From Gonocerus acuteangulatus (lineage: Eukaryota; Arthropoda; Insecta; Hemiptera; Coreidae), in assembly GCA_946811695.1 (NCBI GenBank), contig OX328127.1, positions 45,394,611-45,458,610 on the forward strand: DNA of 64,000 nucleotides, read 5' to 3'. The notes beneath the pieces were generated by a model that worked only from the letters and a program-made list of their open reading frames with translations, did no database searches and was not told the origin of the DNA. Positions 46,998 through 59,190 of this stretch are shown here, piece by piece; the first letter of the stretch is position 1; each line of letters starts with the position of its first letter. The translations under genes were made by a program, and so were the position numbers.

Positions 46998-49900
46998 AAA
47001 TGAAATAATAATTAAATAATGACATTTCTTTTACAAAAATTAAGTAAAAAAATAATAATAGTCTCTGAAATCTTAGCTATTAAGTAATAAATACATTTTC
47101 AGTTATTACCAATTTTCTTTTAATTTGTATTTGAATACATTTTTTATTATGGCGGAAATACATAGATTTATTCACTGAAGTAAAATACACTCCATTTTAA
47201 AGAAATGTTGGTAAGAACCAAAGATTGTGATAATGCATAACATTGTAGTTCTTACTTATAGAGATTTCTTATATAATTACAAAGAAAATTAAGTATTAAA
47301 ATATTTAAGATTTTCAAATTAGTGAAATGAAAAATACTTACATTTGCAAAAGAAAGGAAAAATAATTGTTCATGTGTGTAGTTTTCCATTCCTGGTAAAT
47401 ATGGTTCTATTCCATTTCTTTTAACAAAGTACCTGTAAGCATGTAATGCTTCCCTTACACCCCCATTGTCAGCAATGTTCTCTGCTAATGTTAGAGTACC
47501 ATTTACCTAGAGAGAAAACATCGATTATGAATTTCATTCACTTTCAATATTTCTATAATAGCAGTTTTGGGAGTTCTAAATGATACAAATGGAAAAGTCC
47601 GACTTGCAGGAACTATCATCTTCGCATGTTTCCATAACATTCCTAGTGTCATTTGGAATATATATATTTAATATATTGTAAACAAATTTTAACACCTACT
47701 CGAATTGAATCTTGAATAGAAGTGAGATTTTAGGCACCATAGAAAACTTACAGTAGCTGAAATTAATCACTCAGCCTTTCAATGTCCATTCGGAAAGCTC
47801 TATGACAAACGGCAACAAATTGTTTCTAATTTTTACATATCTTGTTTCACTGACAAATTTATTTTACTGCTAAAGGCAATTAAATAGACAAAAAGTAATA
47901 AAAAAAAAAATGTGCAACAACAGATGTACTAAAAAACAACAAGAACAGATGTACTAATGGCCCCGGCAGCCGAGGCACAAAAAAAAAAAAAAAAAGCAAC
48001 AGAATCAACACTTTCATAGTTTTAATCACTCAGCAGTGTTATGCAATTCTTTCTCCGACAGATCGGCCAATCAAAAATTAACACAGAAGTGTTTTAGTAG
48101 GGAATTTAGTAAGCTTTCAAATGGTCACCTTCCACTCACCACAATTTCTGCTAAAACTGCCCCAACTTTCTTTTTTTTTTCTAATATTTCCTTAACTCCA
48201 AACATAACCAAAATTGTAATACCTTAGTTTAGATGAATAACAAACATGTAGGAAATGTTGCAACTGAATCCAATGATTCTAAGTTCCCAAAACTGAAAAT
48301 TAGTTAGGTAAACTAGGTTTATTCACTTTTTTTGAAAACGGTAACAGATATTGCCATGAACCATTAATTCATTCATTTCCCTACATTAATTAAAGAACCT
48401 ACAAAAAGTATGAACTCAAAAACGTAAGCTTTACAATTTTTTCCAGCAAATTTCGTTCAAAAAGCCATGTTCCGGTGAACGGATTCTGCTGGTTAACAAA
48501 CAACCTTTGAAATCGCACAAAGTATTTTTGCACCATTATGTTTGTGATCTAGGACTTCTGAAACGTAAACTTTTCTATTTTGCACTTCTGGATTGCATCA
48601 TGTGGTCAACCTCATAAGTGGGTTTCCTCCCTATGAAGTCACTTATCAAACAACCAACTTAAGCTAATTTTTCTGTCCTAAATTGTTTCATCACAGTCAT
48701 TTTTATTTTAAGTTATTATTCAAGTAAGGTATTTATTAAAAAAAGTCATCAATTATTTGAGTTCATTCATTTTCAATTATTTTACTGGCACTTATCAATA
48801 ATTTCCAGTGAGTTAAACCAAGATTTACCAGGGCCTCACATTTGCTAGGGTTTGCTCTGAAAGGTTTATGCAAAAGAACTATGATTTCTTAGAAAATAAG
48901 AATAAAAATTATTTGTATTGTTGCATAAATATCGAAGCCCTTTATTTTAGATATCAATATTTTTCATAGTTAAAGTGCCTTCAGATTTGCTAAAAGAAAA
49001 TTATTTGATCTTTGAGGGCGGGCATTGCCTCTACGCGTAATCCCTGCACATGTGTGATTTATATTTTCACTGTTTCCTAGTGAAAGAAAAGAAAAGGTAA
49101 TTTTTATTTCAAGGAAAAGACTCAATTGATTTCATTATGGAACTATTCACTGTTTGTTTGAAATACAATAATTTACTACTAACAAATTACCGTGTTCTTC
49201 AAAAATAATAATGTTAACGGGAAACAAAAAGTAGCATAAAAGCATCATCTATGAAAAGTCTACATCATGGGCGTATATAAGGGGGGGATGCAGCCCCTCC
49301 CCCCCCCCCGAAATTTTGATTTGATGGTAAAAACTTGTCATAAAACCCTTAAAAATAAATTAAATAAGGTCACTTGGTTCATAAAAATATTTTATTTGAC
49401 GTCTAATTGCGTTTTACGTAGTAAGGTCCATAAGTTTCCGGCCTGGGATAGAAGGAAAGGTGAAAGAAAAAAACTGGTTTTACTGTTTTTCAATATATTC
49501 TCCTCTAAGTTCAACACACTTAATACAACGCTTTGGCAACATTTCTATACCATGAAAAAAATAATTTTCTTCTTTGTTAAAAAAATGTTCTTCCACTGCT
49601 GCTTGGAGCTCTTCGTCGGTGTTAAATCGCCTTCCACGAAGGTCAGATTTTATCTTTGAGAAAAGGTAGAAATCGCTAGGGGCCAAGTCTGGGCTGTAGG
49701 GTGGATGAGAGATTTCTTGGAATCCACAGTCCTTCACAGCGGCCTTGGAAATCAATGCTGTGTGGACAGAGGCATTGTCATGAAGGAGGCGGACACCTCT
49801 GCTTAACTTCCCTCGCCTCTTCTCTTTAATGGCGTCTCGTAACCGGTGAAGTAGGGCTGCATAATACTCACCATTCATTGTGGTATTCCTTTCTTTAAAA

Positions 49901-52090
49901 TCTATCAGTAGTATTCCTTTACAGTCCCAAAAAATTGTGGCCATTACCTTTTTTGTTGACTGTGTGACTTTTGCCTTTAAAGGAGGCGCTTCTCCTGGTC
50001 TTCTCCATTCCATGGACTCTCTTTTGCTGAGTGGGTCATAATATAGAACCATTGTCTCATCCCCAGTTACAATTGAGTCAAAATAATTCCTTGGGTCGGC
50101 ATTATACTCGCGTAAAAATTCATTGCAGCAGTGAACTCGTTCCTGTTTTTGAGCAGCTGAAAGAATTTTTGAAACTCATCTTGCACTAACCTTGTTCATA
50201 TGCAAATGTTCTTTGATGATCCTCAAAACACTTGGTTTTGAAAGCCTTAACCTCGCTGCTATTTCCTTGGTTTTTAGTCACCGGTCAGACAGCAATTCAG
50301 ATTCCACAAGTTGGATTGTTTCAGAAGTGACAGCTTCCAATTGGCGACCGGGACGTGGGTCATCTTCTAGACTTTCTCTCCCTAACTTAAATAATTTTGC
50401 CCATTCTTTCACTGTGGAATATGAGGAGGAGGACTGCCCGTATACACAATCCAAGCGCTCTTTAATTTGCAAAGGAGTTAGACCCTCTTTACAAAAGAAA
50501 TAAATTAACGCACGGTACTCGAGTTTGAACATTGTAAAAATGGGGAGTTTCCTTCAAGGCTGGACACTGACTGACAAGACTGAGGAAGTGCGGGCGATAG
50601 GTATGGAGTGAGCAGGCATGGACCTGCATAGGCGTGCAGGTCCCGGCACGTTTGAAGGAGGGGAAGCAGGACAGGCCGGAAACTTATGGACCTTACCTCG
50701 TAGTTGCCTAAAACTATTCCAAGCTCTAAATTTTTAGTATTCCATATCCCGGAAATGGTCTCAGCCCCCCCCCCCCCCCCGAAATTTTCCCAGCCTCTCC
50801 AGAAATTATTTTCTATATATGCCCATAGTCTACATTTATGTGCTAATGGCACATAAAGTTCTGGGGACCAACATTATTTCAGTTGGGACAGTAGTCAACT
50901 TGTGCCCCAAAGAACTTTAAATATTGGAAAATATTTTTAAAATATAAAAATAATTAATACTCTGGAAAGATGATTTTGTTTCTCATTAATGAATTTTTTA
51001 CAAATATATTTCTAAAGGTTTAAATCAATACCTTATTTTGCTTATTAACTGCGTAAGCATCATACTGTTTGACAAAGCATTGAGCTCTATCATTGTATTC
51101 TTTTGTCATTTCTTCACTCCACCAAGAAGCTTTTTTTCCTTCTTCATCATAGTCTTTTCCTGAAAAAAAAAACTATATATATATATACATTCAGGCAATA
51201 TGCACATTAAATGTAATTAGTCATAAGGAAGATTTATTTCCTTTGACAAAATGAAAATAAAATGTTTATGCATTACAATAATATATTTGTACCTTCTATG
51301 TCAAAGGCATGAGTTAATTCATGTCCTAGAATTGAACCAATTGCACCATAATTCAAAGCTCTGGAAAATAAAGCATATTTTAGAAAATGAATACAAATCA
51401 TATTCAAGAAAGAAGAAGATTGAAAATATGGATATTGTGTGGATTTAGTTGGCTGGCCCAACTTTAAAGCAAAAAAAAAAAAGTAGTTTAAACTTCATAA
51501 CATATTTCTTTATTATTCCTTATTTTAATTCTAGTTTTCCCTTTGTGGGGAAATAATTAAGATCATGGACATGGGAAGAAAATAAAAACCAGTAATTCTT
51601 TTAATGATTTGTAAATGTATTATATGTATCTATTACAATTATATTAGTTATTTGCATCCGTAATACTCAGAACAGGTTTATGATGTGAAAAGTATGATAC
51701 AAATTTCGGGTTTTCATCTTCTCAATATGGCGTATGAACACTGCATCAATGCATGTGCTGTTTACTGTGGTTAAAATTGAATGATTGTTATTTAACTCAC
51801 AGAGAGCTCCAAGTAATACATTTCCCGCCAAATATAATTTCTGGTCATGTTTTTGCATTACACTTACGCAAAATTTTGCAAACCATCGGCAATAAGGCAT
51901 ATCAAAGTCAAAAGAACACATGACTAAGAATTTAACCCTTTGCACTGAGTTTTTTTTATTTATATACAAGCAAATTTTAAAATTTGGACTCTCCGGAGCC
52001 CTCAATCTTGAAGACAAATTTTTAATGACTCACTCTGGAGTGAGCGCAGAGGGTAAATTATCACACTGTTTCTAAAGAGTATAATATTAC

Positions 52091-52133
<43 letters not shown>

Positions 52134-53432
52134 TAAATAGACAAACATACTGCCAAATAATTCTGGAAATATGTAAGATAAAATTTAGTTTACGTTATTT
52201 TACTTGAGGCAGACTGTACAACAACACATCAAATAATGGGCTTTCCTCCGAAAATGAGGCGAAAGAGTTGAATGATGAAAGACATGTTACTGAGGTTTAG
52301 CAAAAAAAAAAAATTCCTGAAAACATTACACTAATGCATGGACTGTACTTGAAGTATTTAAGTGAAATTTCATATTTGTTTATCTATTTAGTCTAAATTG
52401 CAATATCAGAATTATATTATCCTTGTATTAAGTAGGCTGACGATCATACATTAGAAAATTTACATTTTCATCAGTGAATTTTTGTTTCTCAAGATCATGT
52501 AAACACAAATTAAATATCTATACTCACTCAAGTCCCAAATAATAAAATGGAATTTGTAGTATTCCAGCTGGAATAGCTGCATGAAACAATCATCAAATTT
52601 ACAATAACTTAATTTTATAATATAAACCTCAAGTAATTCTGGTTTAATTGAAATGGCTTAAAACAAATATAAATTACATGTTCAGAAAATATATGAACCT
52701 AACTTCCAACGATGAAATTAAGAAAAAAAAGAACATCTTCGAAACCAAACCAACAGCTCAGCACCTCCTCAGAGAAACTCTATATGTCTTCTTTATTTCA
52801 GATTTTCAAGATGTATATTTTATCTCAATTCCTAACTTCAAACTCAGAAAACTCTTTTCATTCTTTTACGGGCAAAAAGTTGTGGACTTGTAGTTAGCTA
52901 ATGGCTTTCTCATACCAAACTCGTAACAGGTTTTCTTGACGATTCTCTGGATATATATGTTGAAATGATATTGAGTACTAAGCCACTTTAAAAGGGAAAG
53001 GTTTCACTCCTACCCTGGCTAAAAATTATTGTACCTTATAGATATTACATCCCAAAAAACCTTGGTCATTAAAAACTGGAGATAAAACTGAAAATTAAAA
53101 TAATCATATTAATGTATTATACACTGGATGTTCATTGTAATATAATGAATATCCAAGAACTCATAAGAATATTCTGCAACTAAAATGAAAAACATTAATA
53201 TTTCTAAGTCAAGGGAATATGAATAATTTCTGTCAAATTTTATTTTGAAATGTGTCATCAATTTAAAAGAAAACCCAAACAATCAGTTATCATGTTAATA
53301 ATTAATCAATACACAACAAAATTAGCATCCTTACCAATAGCATTTCCTGCTCTTCCATAATAAGCATTAACATCAAGTGGATCGCTCAACCATCTAAAAC
53401 AAGTAATAAATAATTTTATTTTTAAATATATG

Positions 53433-53468
<36 letters not shown>

Positions 53469-56408
53469 ACTGAACTGAAATATAAAATTCAATTTAGAAG
53501 AAATTCACATATAGTTTGTTCAATGCTTATTTATTTATTCATGTATTTAGAGCATAATGTTTTTTTCTGTTTTATTAAAAAAAATGGATTTATTAAATGT
53601 TAATTTTCACAAATGAAATGCAAATATTAAATAGCATAGCCCTTGCAACAATAAAACAAACAAACAATCGCTATATGTTAAAATTGTCGAATTCTTCAGA
53701 ATATTTCTTTTGGGGCTTTAAAAGGACAGGAACTTTGTTTTATTTACAGAGGATGAGATCCCAATGGCTGGACATGCAAATCCATGGCTAACAGGAAAGG
53801 CACTGGCACTAATATATTATTAAAAGAATCTAAATAGTTTTTTAATTATTTATAAATATATATATAAAATAAAAAATTAACAGGACACGAGGGCACAGAG
53901 GGGCAGATACTGTAGATCTGCACTGAATCTCATTTTTGACCATACAGCACACTAGGGAGATAGTGTGGTCAGTACTATCTCCGGCCCTCTGATTTTCCCC
54001 TTCCATGTACCCATTAAATTAATTAAAGGCTGGGTGGGCTAGGGACAGTCTGGGACCCCAAATTCAACCCTCAAACTATGACACAAGAAGAGAAATTATT
54101 TAGTACGTGCTTAATTTTTAAACTCAGGTCAGCCAGAACATTAGTCGAGTGCTCTACAACTGAGCTAATCTACCCCTTGTATATATATGAAAGTGTGTGT
54201 CTGTGTGGAAGTAAAACATTCATTGTATAAGTAAGTATAAATTAAATATATTACCCCAAAGACTGATTTGATGGAGGGCTACCAATTGTTTCCAAAACAA
54301 CTTTAACTTCAGCACTTTTAATGGAAATCATGGATTGCAGAAACTGGCCATCATTGACTTCTACCTGTAGGTAATTAAATTAAATATATAATCTTCAGTA
54401 TATGAAATATGAAGAAATACAAGATAACGAATCCAAAATGTTCTAAACAAACAAAAATCAAACGACCGATTTTTAATGAAATAGAATTGTAAGCGACACC
54501 AACATATGAAGTAACATAAGTGGGGTCCTAAGAAAAGTACTACTCTCTACATTTTTTATTTATTTTTTTTTAACTCTAGAAAAATTAACTTTACAAGTTG
54601 AAATTTGAACCCAGTTCCTCTGCACGCCATGCAGTTGCCTTAAGCATATAGGCTTCTGGCATTCATATCACAGCATTGCATGCTAATTTCTCTGATTAAT
54701 TTCTTTCTGAGCCACTGCTTCAGAAAGAAAACATAATGTTATAATTATATGAAGCCAAATCACAAATTAGTGCCTGACAGTATATAAAATCCTGGCTAAA
54801 TATTCATAGTGAAAATTTAGCTGAAAAAATAATATTTGCTATTTAAACCAAATTTGTATAGGATTATTTCATAACCCAATCGAAACGATTTTTTTCTTAT
54901 ATGGTCTCCAGGAGTCTCTGAGCTCGCTCTTTAGAAAATTTTTTTGCGAGGAGCGGATTGAGTACCATATATGCAATGTAATCTGTACATTACAGATTTT
55001 ATTATTTCAAGAAAAATCATATTTCGACGACTAGTTTACTGAATATAACTGATAATTGCACATTACTGTAATTGTACAAAAGGTGCAGGCCATTTTATAG
55101 CCTCGGAAATCAATTGCACAAACGGTATGCAATCGGTTTCGAATGGGTTAAGGAAACTGCTAAGAATTTGTCATGTAGTATTTCTTTTAATAACATTTAT
55201 TAAAACTGCATACTCTAAACCTGTTTTTTAAAATATAGTAGCTAAATCTACAGAATTGAAATTACTATAACTTTTAATATTACATGTTTATAAAAATTTT
55301 CTATTTCTCCATCAACAAGTAGCCAGTCAGGATAGCCAATGTAACTTTTAATTGCCGAAGCTTTTCTCCAAGTACTTTCTTTTGTGCCATAATCCATCCA
55401 GGGTAGAGTTGAAACCAAAATGTTAAATGACTTTATAATATCCTTCAGCATCCATTCTATCTGAACAATAAAGGATTCATTTTACAAATTAAAAACCCAC
55501 TGTAGTCATGTTAAAAGTATTTTGATTATATTCTCTTTATAAATCTAATTGATGGCTGTTTTTAAGGCACTTCTCTAATAGATAATATCATTATAAATAC
55601 GCCTAATGACACTCAAGGTTCTAGACCAATGACGAGATTTGTAAATTTGTTTACTATTACATTGAAGTTTCAATACAATTATTATCAAACTAGGAAATTT
55701 ATTAGAGTAATAATGATGTTTCCAGACAAACAAATACAATCTGGAGTTTTGTACAAGTAAGGAGAGGATACAGTAGTACCAATTTTAATGAGTCTGTGCT
55801 ATAAAGCAAGAGTTATGTATATTATACAATGATTTTTTAACATACAGCAAGTGCTGCCACAAATGTTCAATTGAAACTTACTACAGACAACCTACTTTAA
55901 ATTAGTTCAAAACAATTTTTTCATTGTGCAATTTTTAAAAGCTGATTCTGAATCAGTAAATTATTATTTAATTGACATTGAAAAGGAAATCTTGTTAATG
56001 TTTTAATTAGCTGGCCATATACAAAATGCAATTAGAATTCATTAACAAATTAATTATCTAAAAAAATAAGACCTTTTTTGAAGTTTTCTTTAAGTTATTT
56101 AGAGTAGCAAATTTGTAGCTAATAGCCATGTTGAGGAATGTCTTGACATATTTTGCACATTTGTAAGGTCTGCAAAAAAAAAAAAAATAATAATAATAAA
56201 ATAAATAATAAAAAAAAGAAAGATTAATTGTTTTCAAGAATATAGATATAATTATTTTATTTTCAATTTCTATCTTACTAAATCTGTATAAACCTTGTAT
56301 GACGAGGCCTTTTGAAGAGTGCTTCATATAACTCATCTCTTAACTCTCGTAGCTCTGATGTAGAATGTGGCACCATCGCAGCAATAACATTCCACCAAAT
56401 ATATCTTT
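44778..56408 (-). CDS. M13-family zinc metallopeptidase (neprilysin-like), catalytic C-terminal half
   Basis: Ten minus-strand exons join in phase: 56408-56294, 56169-56073, 55460-55284, 54364-54255, 53393-53335, 52576-52528, 51360-51293, 51159-51032, 47506-47342 and 44951-44778 (TGA). About 379 residues are visible, roughly half a normal 700-residue M13 protein. Motifs in order: [17 protein letters not shown] (substrate binding); [21 protein letters not shown] (HExxH zinc site); [31 protein letters not shown] (third zinc ligand Glu); and the terminal CVLW (the CxxW end of the family). These type II membrane or secreted peptidases cut short signalling peptides outside the cell. Missing are the cytoplasmic tail, membrane anchor and Cys-rich N-terminal domain; the first visible exon needs one base from an upstream exon I could not find before 64000. 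The family's TLGENIAD reads TLAENIAD here. Confidence 0.88.
45560..46680. other. M13 intron with unresolved repeat material
   Basis: Near 45725-45810, CACTCACTCACTCACTCAT with ATTTTGAAATTTTGCATG is the reverse complement of a module also present at 3350-3430. At 46080-46620 there is a moderately GC-rich, transposon-like stretch with a G9 tract. No transposase or clear termini. Confidence 0.4.
46943..46994. repeat. (TA)n microsatellite
   Basis: About 52 bp of TA in the last intron of the M13 gene. Confidence 0.95.
47952..48000 (+). mobile_element. SINE-1 3' stub, diverged
   Basis: ACTAATGGCCCCGGCAGCCG to GAGGCAC plus A18. A weak CAACAGA/GAACAGA repeat flanks it. Confidence 0.5.
49424..50693 (-). 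mobile_element. Mariner transposon, full length
   Basis: Perfect terminal inverted repeats start AGGTCCATAAGTTTCCGGCC on both sides, each flanked by TA (49422-49423, 50694-50695). At 1270 bp it has the size of a complete mariner, and its transposase frame is closed by only two stops. Confidence 0.95.
49480..50532 (-). pseudogene. Mariner transposase with two premature TGA codons
   Basis: One continuous frame spans the whole 350-codon transposase, without frameshifts. The start is ATG at 50532, followed by the paired helix-turn-helix region ([20 protein letters not shown], then DDPRPGR). TGA codons stand at about 50276-50278 and about 50179-50181, the second after VSAR where the family usually has Trp. 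The catalytic part 50052-49480 is open and has VTGDET, LLHDNA and [15 protein letters not shown]. Exactly 34 residues separate the second and third Asp, the D,D34D signature. Transposases of this family cut and paste the element at TA sites. As it stands no full protein is made. Confidence 0.93.
51936..52053. mobile_element. Small piggyBac-like MITE
   Basis: TTAA (51932-51935) then CCCTTTGCACTGAG on the left; the right end is GAGTGAGCGCAGAGGG then TAAA (probably mutated TTAA). 118 bp, no coding capacity. Confidence 0.45.
52099..52127. repeat. (TA)n microsatellite
   Basis: About 29 bp of TA. Confidence 0.9.
52985..53100 (+). mobile_element. SINE-2, diverged 3' part
   Basis: TCCTACCCTGGCTAAAAATT, ACCTTATAGATATTACATCC and an AAATTAAAATAA tail match the family body. 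Confidence 0.6.
53930..54175 (-). mobile_element. SINE-3 copy
   Basis: The minus strand starts TAGATTAGCTCAGTTGTAGA (A box), GCTGACCTGAGTTTAAA (damaged B box), then the body shared with 18378-18700. Confidence 0.55.
54875..55147. mobile_element. piggyBac-like MITE
   Basis: Left terminus CCCAATCGAAACGAT after ATAA; right terminus (reverse complement) CCCATTCGAAACCGAT with TTAA at 55148-55151. 273 bp, in an M13 intron. Confidence 0.5.
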
Positions 56409-57665
56409 CTGGAAAAAAAAAATCAGTGAATTAAAGCTTAGTTTATCCTCTCAATTACAATTATCTAAAGAAAAGAACTTTATTATTATTTTATGTACCA
56501 TTTATTTTTATGTAATTTATCTCTTCCTACATACTGGCATACATCTCCAGCGGTGTGATTTAGGAAAACTGTACCACTGGTAATATATGCTGGGAAGTAG
56601 GAGGAGATGAAATCTCCCAGGGAAAAGTTAATAAGAAAATATGCATTTTGGTGTGTGAAAGGCTCTTTTTCTTTACAGACAGAATAAGCAATGGACAAAC
56701 AATAGTATCCATCCCTAGAAATAAGTTTATAAAATGTAACAGTTAAAGGGATGTTTACAACAAAATTATTTTTCTTTGAAAGTATATGTATTGATGACAT
56801 TATATATCAAAGCACATAAAGTGGCTTAAATCTTATTGAATGAACTTCACTTTCCCATTTCGAAACAATAATATTTAATATATAATATAATTTATATTAA
56901 TTTTAAATAGGCGATTGGCCAAATTTGCTGAATGAAAACAATTAAATAATAATAATTAAAAAAATGAACTATCGGCAGATATCAATAAAATCAGTGTTTT
57001 GATTTTATAGATAATATTTGTAATTCAATATTTCTACTTACAAATCCTTCCAACTCAATACAAAACTGCAGCAGCCCTTGAAGATATATTTTATTTAAAT
57101 TTTATTATATATCAGTTGGCATTTTATGAATACTCATTCCTTACAGTATTGTTTTTTTTTTTTTTTTTTTTTTTTTTTTTGTTTTTTTGCGAAATTTTCA
57201 ATTTTTTATATTTTTAAAATATTATTAGGTCAATAACTTATGCTAAACATTTATTGATATTCCAAATGAGACAATGAAAAAAGCATTCCAATAAAAGATT
57301 TTTTAAAGGGTTACTATGAAAAGAAAAACGAAAAAAATTAAGCAACAATTATTATTGGAGGAATCCACATCGTCTCGAAGATTCGGGAATCACTAAAAAC
57401 TAAGATTAATATAAGTTTTGTGAAAAAAGCTTGAAGGTGTTTGACAGGTCACGCATACTTCGTGATCTAGATCTGAAGCAGTCTAGCAATACCATGAGAT
57501 ACCTGGATAGTCTTTTATTGAACAGTAGCAAACAATATACAATAACACATCTACAATCTATTAGAGTGTTAAGAAAGTTATTATTACACAAGTAAAATAA
57601 GGATTAATCCATTGATTAATGTGAATATTTAGACGATGGGGAATATTTAATGCTGCTTCAGTGCC

Positions 57666-57938
57666 CATGGGCGTATATAGAAAATAATTTCGGGAGGGGC
57701 TGGGAAAAATTTGTTGGGGGGGGGGGAGGGGCTGAGACCATTTCCGGGGTATGGAATATTAAAAATTTAGAGCTTGGAATAGTTTTAGGCTACTAAAACA
57801 CTATTACACGTAAAATAAAATATATTTTATGAACTAAGTGATCTTATTTAATTTATTTTTAAGGGTTTTACGACAAGTTTTTACCATCAAATCAAAAGGC
57901 TGCAGCCCCCTCAGCCCCCCCCCCTTTATACGCCCATG
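57666..57938 (-). mobile_element. CATGGGCG-MITE copy D
   Basis: Complete copy in reverse orientation, with perfect 8-bp duplication TCAGTGCC at 57658-57665 and 57939-57946. Poly-G tracts near 57715-57725 are the complement of the family's poly-C. Confidence 0.93.
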
Positions 57939-58085
57939 TCAGTGCCACAGAAACGTTATTTATTATTCCGTTAAAACTAAGGTATAAGCTCGGCATTTTA
58001 AAAATGTAAGCTCAGTATTAGAATACTTTATTAATTAAGATGCCATACAAGGTAAGTTCTAATGTTATTAATTAATAACGTATTA

Positions 58086-58299
58086 GGGGTCTCCCGTGGT
58101 CTAGTGGCTATCGCGCTGGATTCGTAAGCGGGAGATGGTGGGTTCGATTCCCGCCTCCGGCAGGAATTTTCTCATCTCAGGGCTCGCTGGGAAAATTCCT
58201 CGCTGCACCCTGGATGTCGGCGCTAATGACCTAGATGTAGATGCGCCGTAAAAAAAAAAAAATAAATAAAAAAAAAAAAATAAAAAAAAAAATAAAAAA
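58086..58299 (+). mobile_element. SINE-1, full-length
   Basis: Head TCTCCCGTGGTCTAGTGGCT, B box GGTTCGATTCC, body with the GGAATTTTCTCA inverted pair, 3' end GATGTAGATGCGCCGT and a long A-rich tail. ATAACGTATTA is duplicated at 58075-58085 and 58300-58310. Confidence 0.9.
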
Positions 58300-58831
58300 A
58301 TAACGTATTATTATTATTTATTAATTTTAAGCAACGCTTCGATGGCGATTTGCAGAAATTACGTCTTAATGAAACCTCAAATAATTGTGTCACCGGATCT
58401 CAAGAGGAACTATGCCCTATATAATTATGAATATGTAAAAACATCAAGGATGGTGTATGAAGTTTTTTTTTTAAACCTTTCAAGCTTCTAGCAACAGCCT
58501 CACAACACAAACTTCGTCCTACACTCCATGGAACCCTTCAACTGAAGTCGATCTTCGTGCTGGAGCTCAAAGCGCCTGGCATTTCTCTACATGTGCATCT
58601 CAAACATCAATCCTTTAGAAACCGAGTAAATTGGAACGCCAGTGTGCCACGGGAGCGGGGGATTGTCTTACTTATGCCTAGTTAAGCACGAGTATAATGC
58701 TTCTCGCGTAAGCACTTGTAACTTCGTGTAAACAGCATGGGCGTATTTAAGGGTGACTGCAGCCTCCCCCCCCCCGTGAAATTTTGATTTCATGGGTAAA
58801 AATGTGCCATAAAAACCTTAAAAATAAATTA

Positions 58832-58986
58832 TCTAATTTCCACTCTTAATTGCATACGATCTTCAACCCGACCATCTTTATTTATTTGCTTATTGAATAA
58901 AGATGGTTGAGGTGATGATCGAATGCAATTAAGAGTGAAAATAACTTAAACCTCAGAAAATCCCTGTTGAAAATCTTTAACATTTC
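58832..58986. mobile_element. 155-bp hairpin insertion
   Basis: Imperfect hairpin (CACTCTTAATTGCATACGAT against ATCGAATGCAATTAAGAGTG) flanked by 9-bp AATAAATTA at 58823-58831 and 58987-58995. Class unknown. Confidence 0.65.
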
Positions 58987-59056
58987 AATAAATTAACAAA
59001 GATCACTTAGTTCAGAAAAAATAATTTCTTTGGGTGTAATAGCGTTTTAGTTCGCT

Positions 59057-59060
<4 letters not shown>

Positions 59061-59115
<55 letters not shown>

Positions 59116-59146
59116 GGCGCATCTACTTCTAGGTCATTAGCGCCGA
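59061..59146 (-). mobile_element. SINE-1 3' stub with 12-bp target duplication
   Basis: The minus strand reads CGGCGCTAATGACC to GATGCGCCGT plus about 53 A; AGTTCGCTAACT is duplicated at 59049-59060 and 59147-59158. Confidence 0.88.
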
Positions 59147-59190
59147 AGTTCGCTAACTATTCCAAGTTCTAGTTCCTGCAATCCTATTAT

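Larger units (their letters stand above)
49266..50827 (+). mobile_element. CATGGGCG-MITE copy C carrying a mariner
   Basis: The left terminus CATGGGCGTATATA starts at 49266 and the right ends TATATATGCCCATA at 50827. GTCTACAT is duplicated perfectly at 49258-49265 and 50828-50835. The inner parts match copies A and D. A 1270-bp mariner interrupts it at 49424-50693. It lies in an intron of the M13 gene. Confidence 0.92.
58736..59190 (+). mobile_element. CATGGGCG-MITE copy E with two nested insertions, right end lost
   Basis: Starts CATGGGCGTATTTAAGG and matches the family through TATTCCAAGTTCTAG, after which the right terminus is missing. A 155-bp hairpin insert lies at 58832-58986 between two AATAAATTA copies, and a SINE-1 stub at 59061-59146 between two AGTTCGCTAACT copies. 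Confidence 0.85.

Noticed and set aside
56486..56800. Upstream M13 exon in the minus-strand ORF at 56486-56800
   Set aside because: No M13 motif in the translation, and splice phases do not force a join.
58086..58165. tRNA gene (A and B boxes, plausible arms) at 58086 and 20991
   Set aside because: Followed by a conserved unrelated body and poly(A), and flanked by target-site duplications: tRNA-derived SINE, not a tRNA gene.
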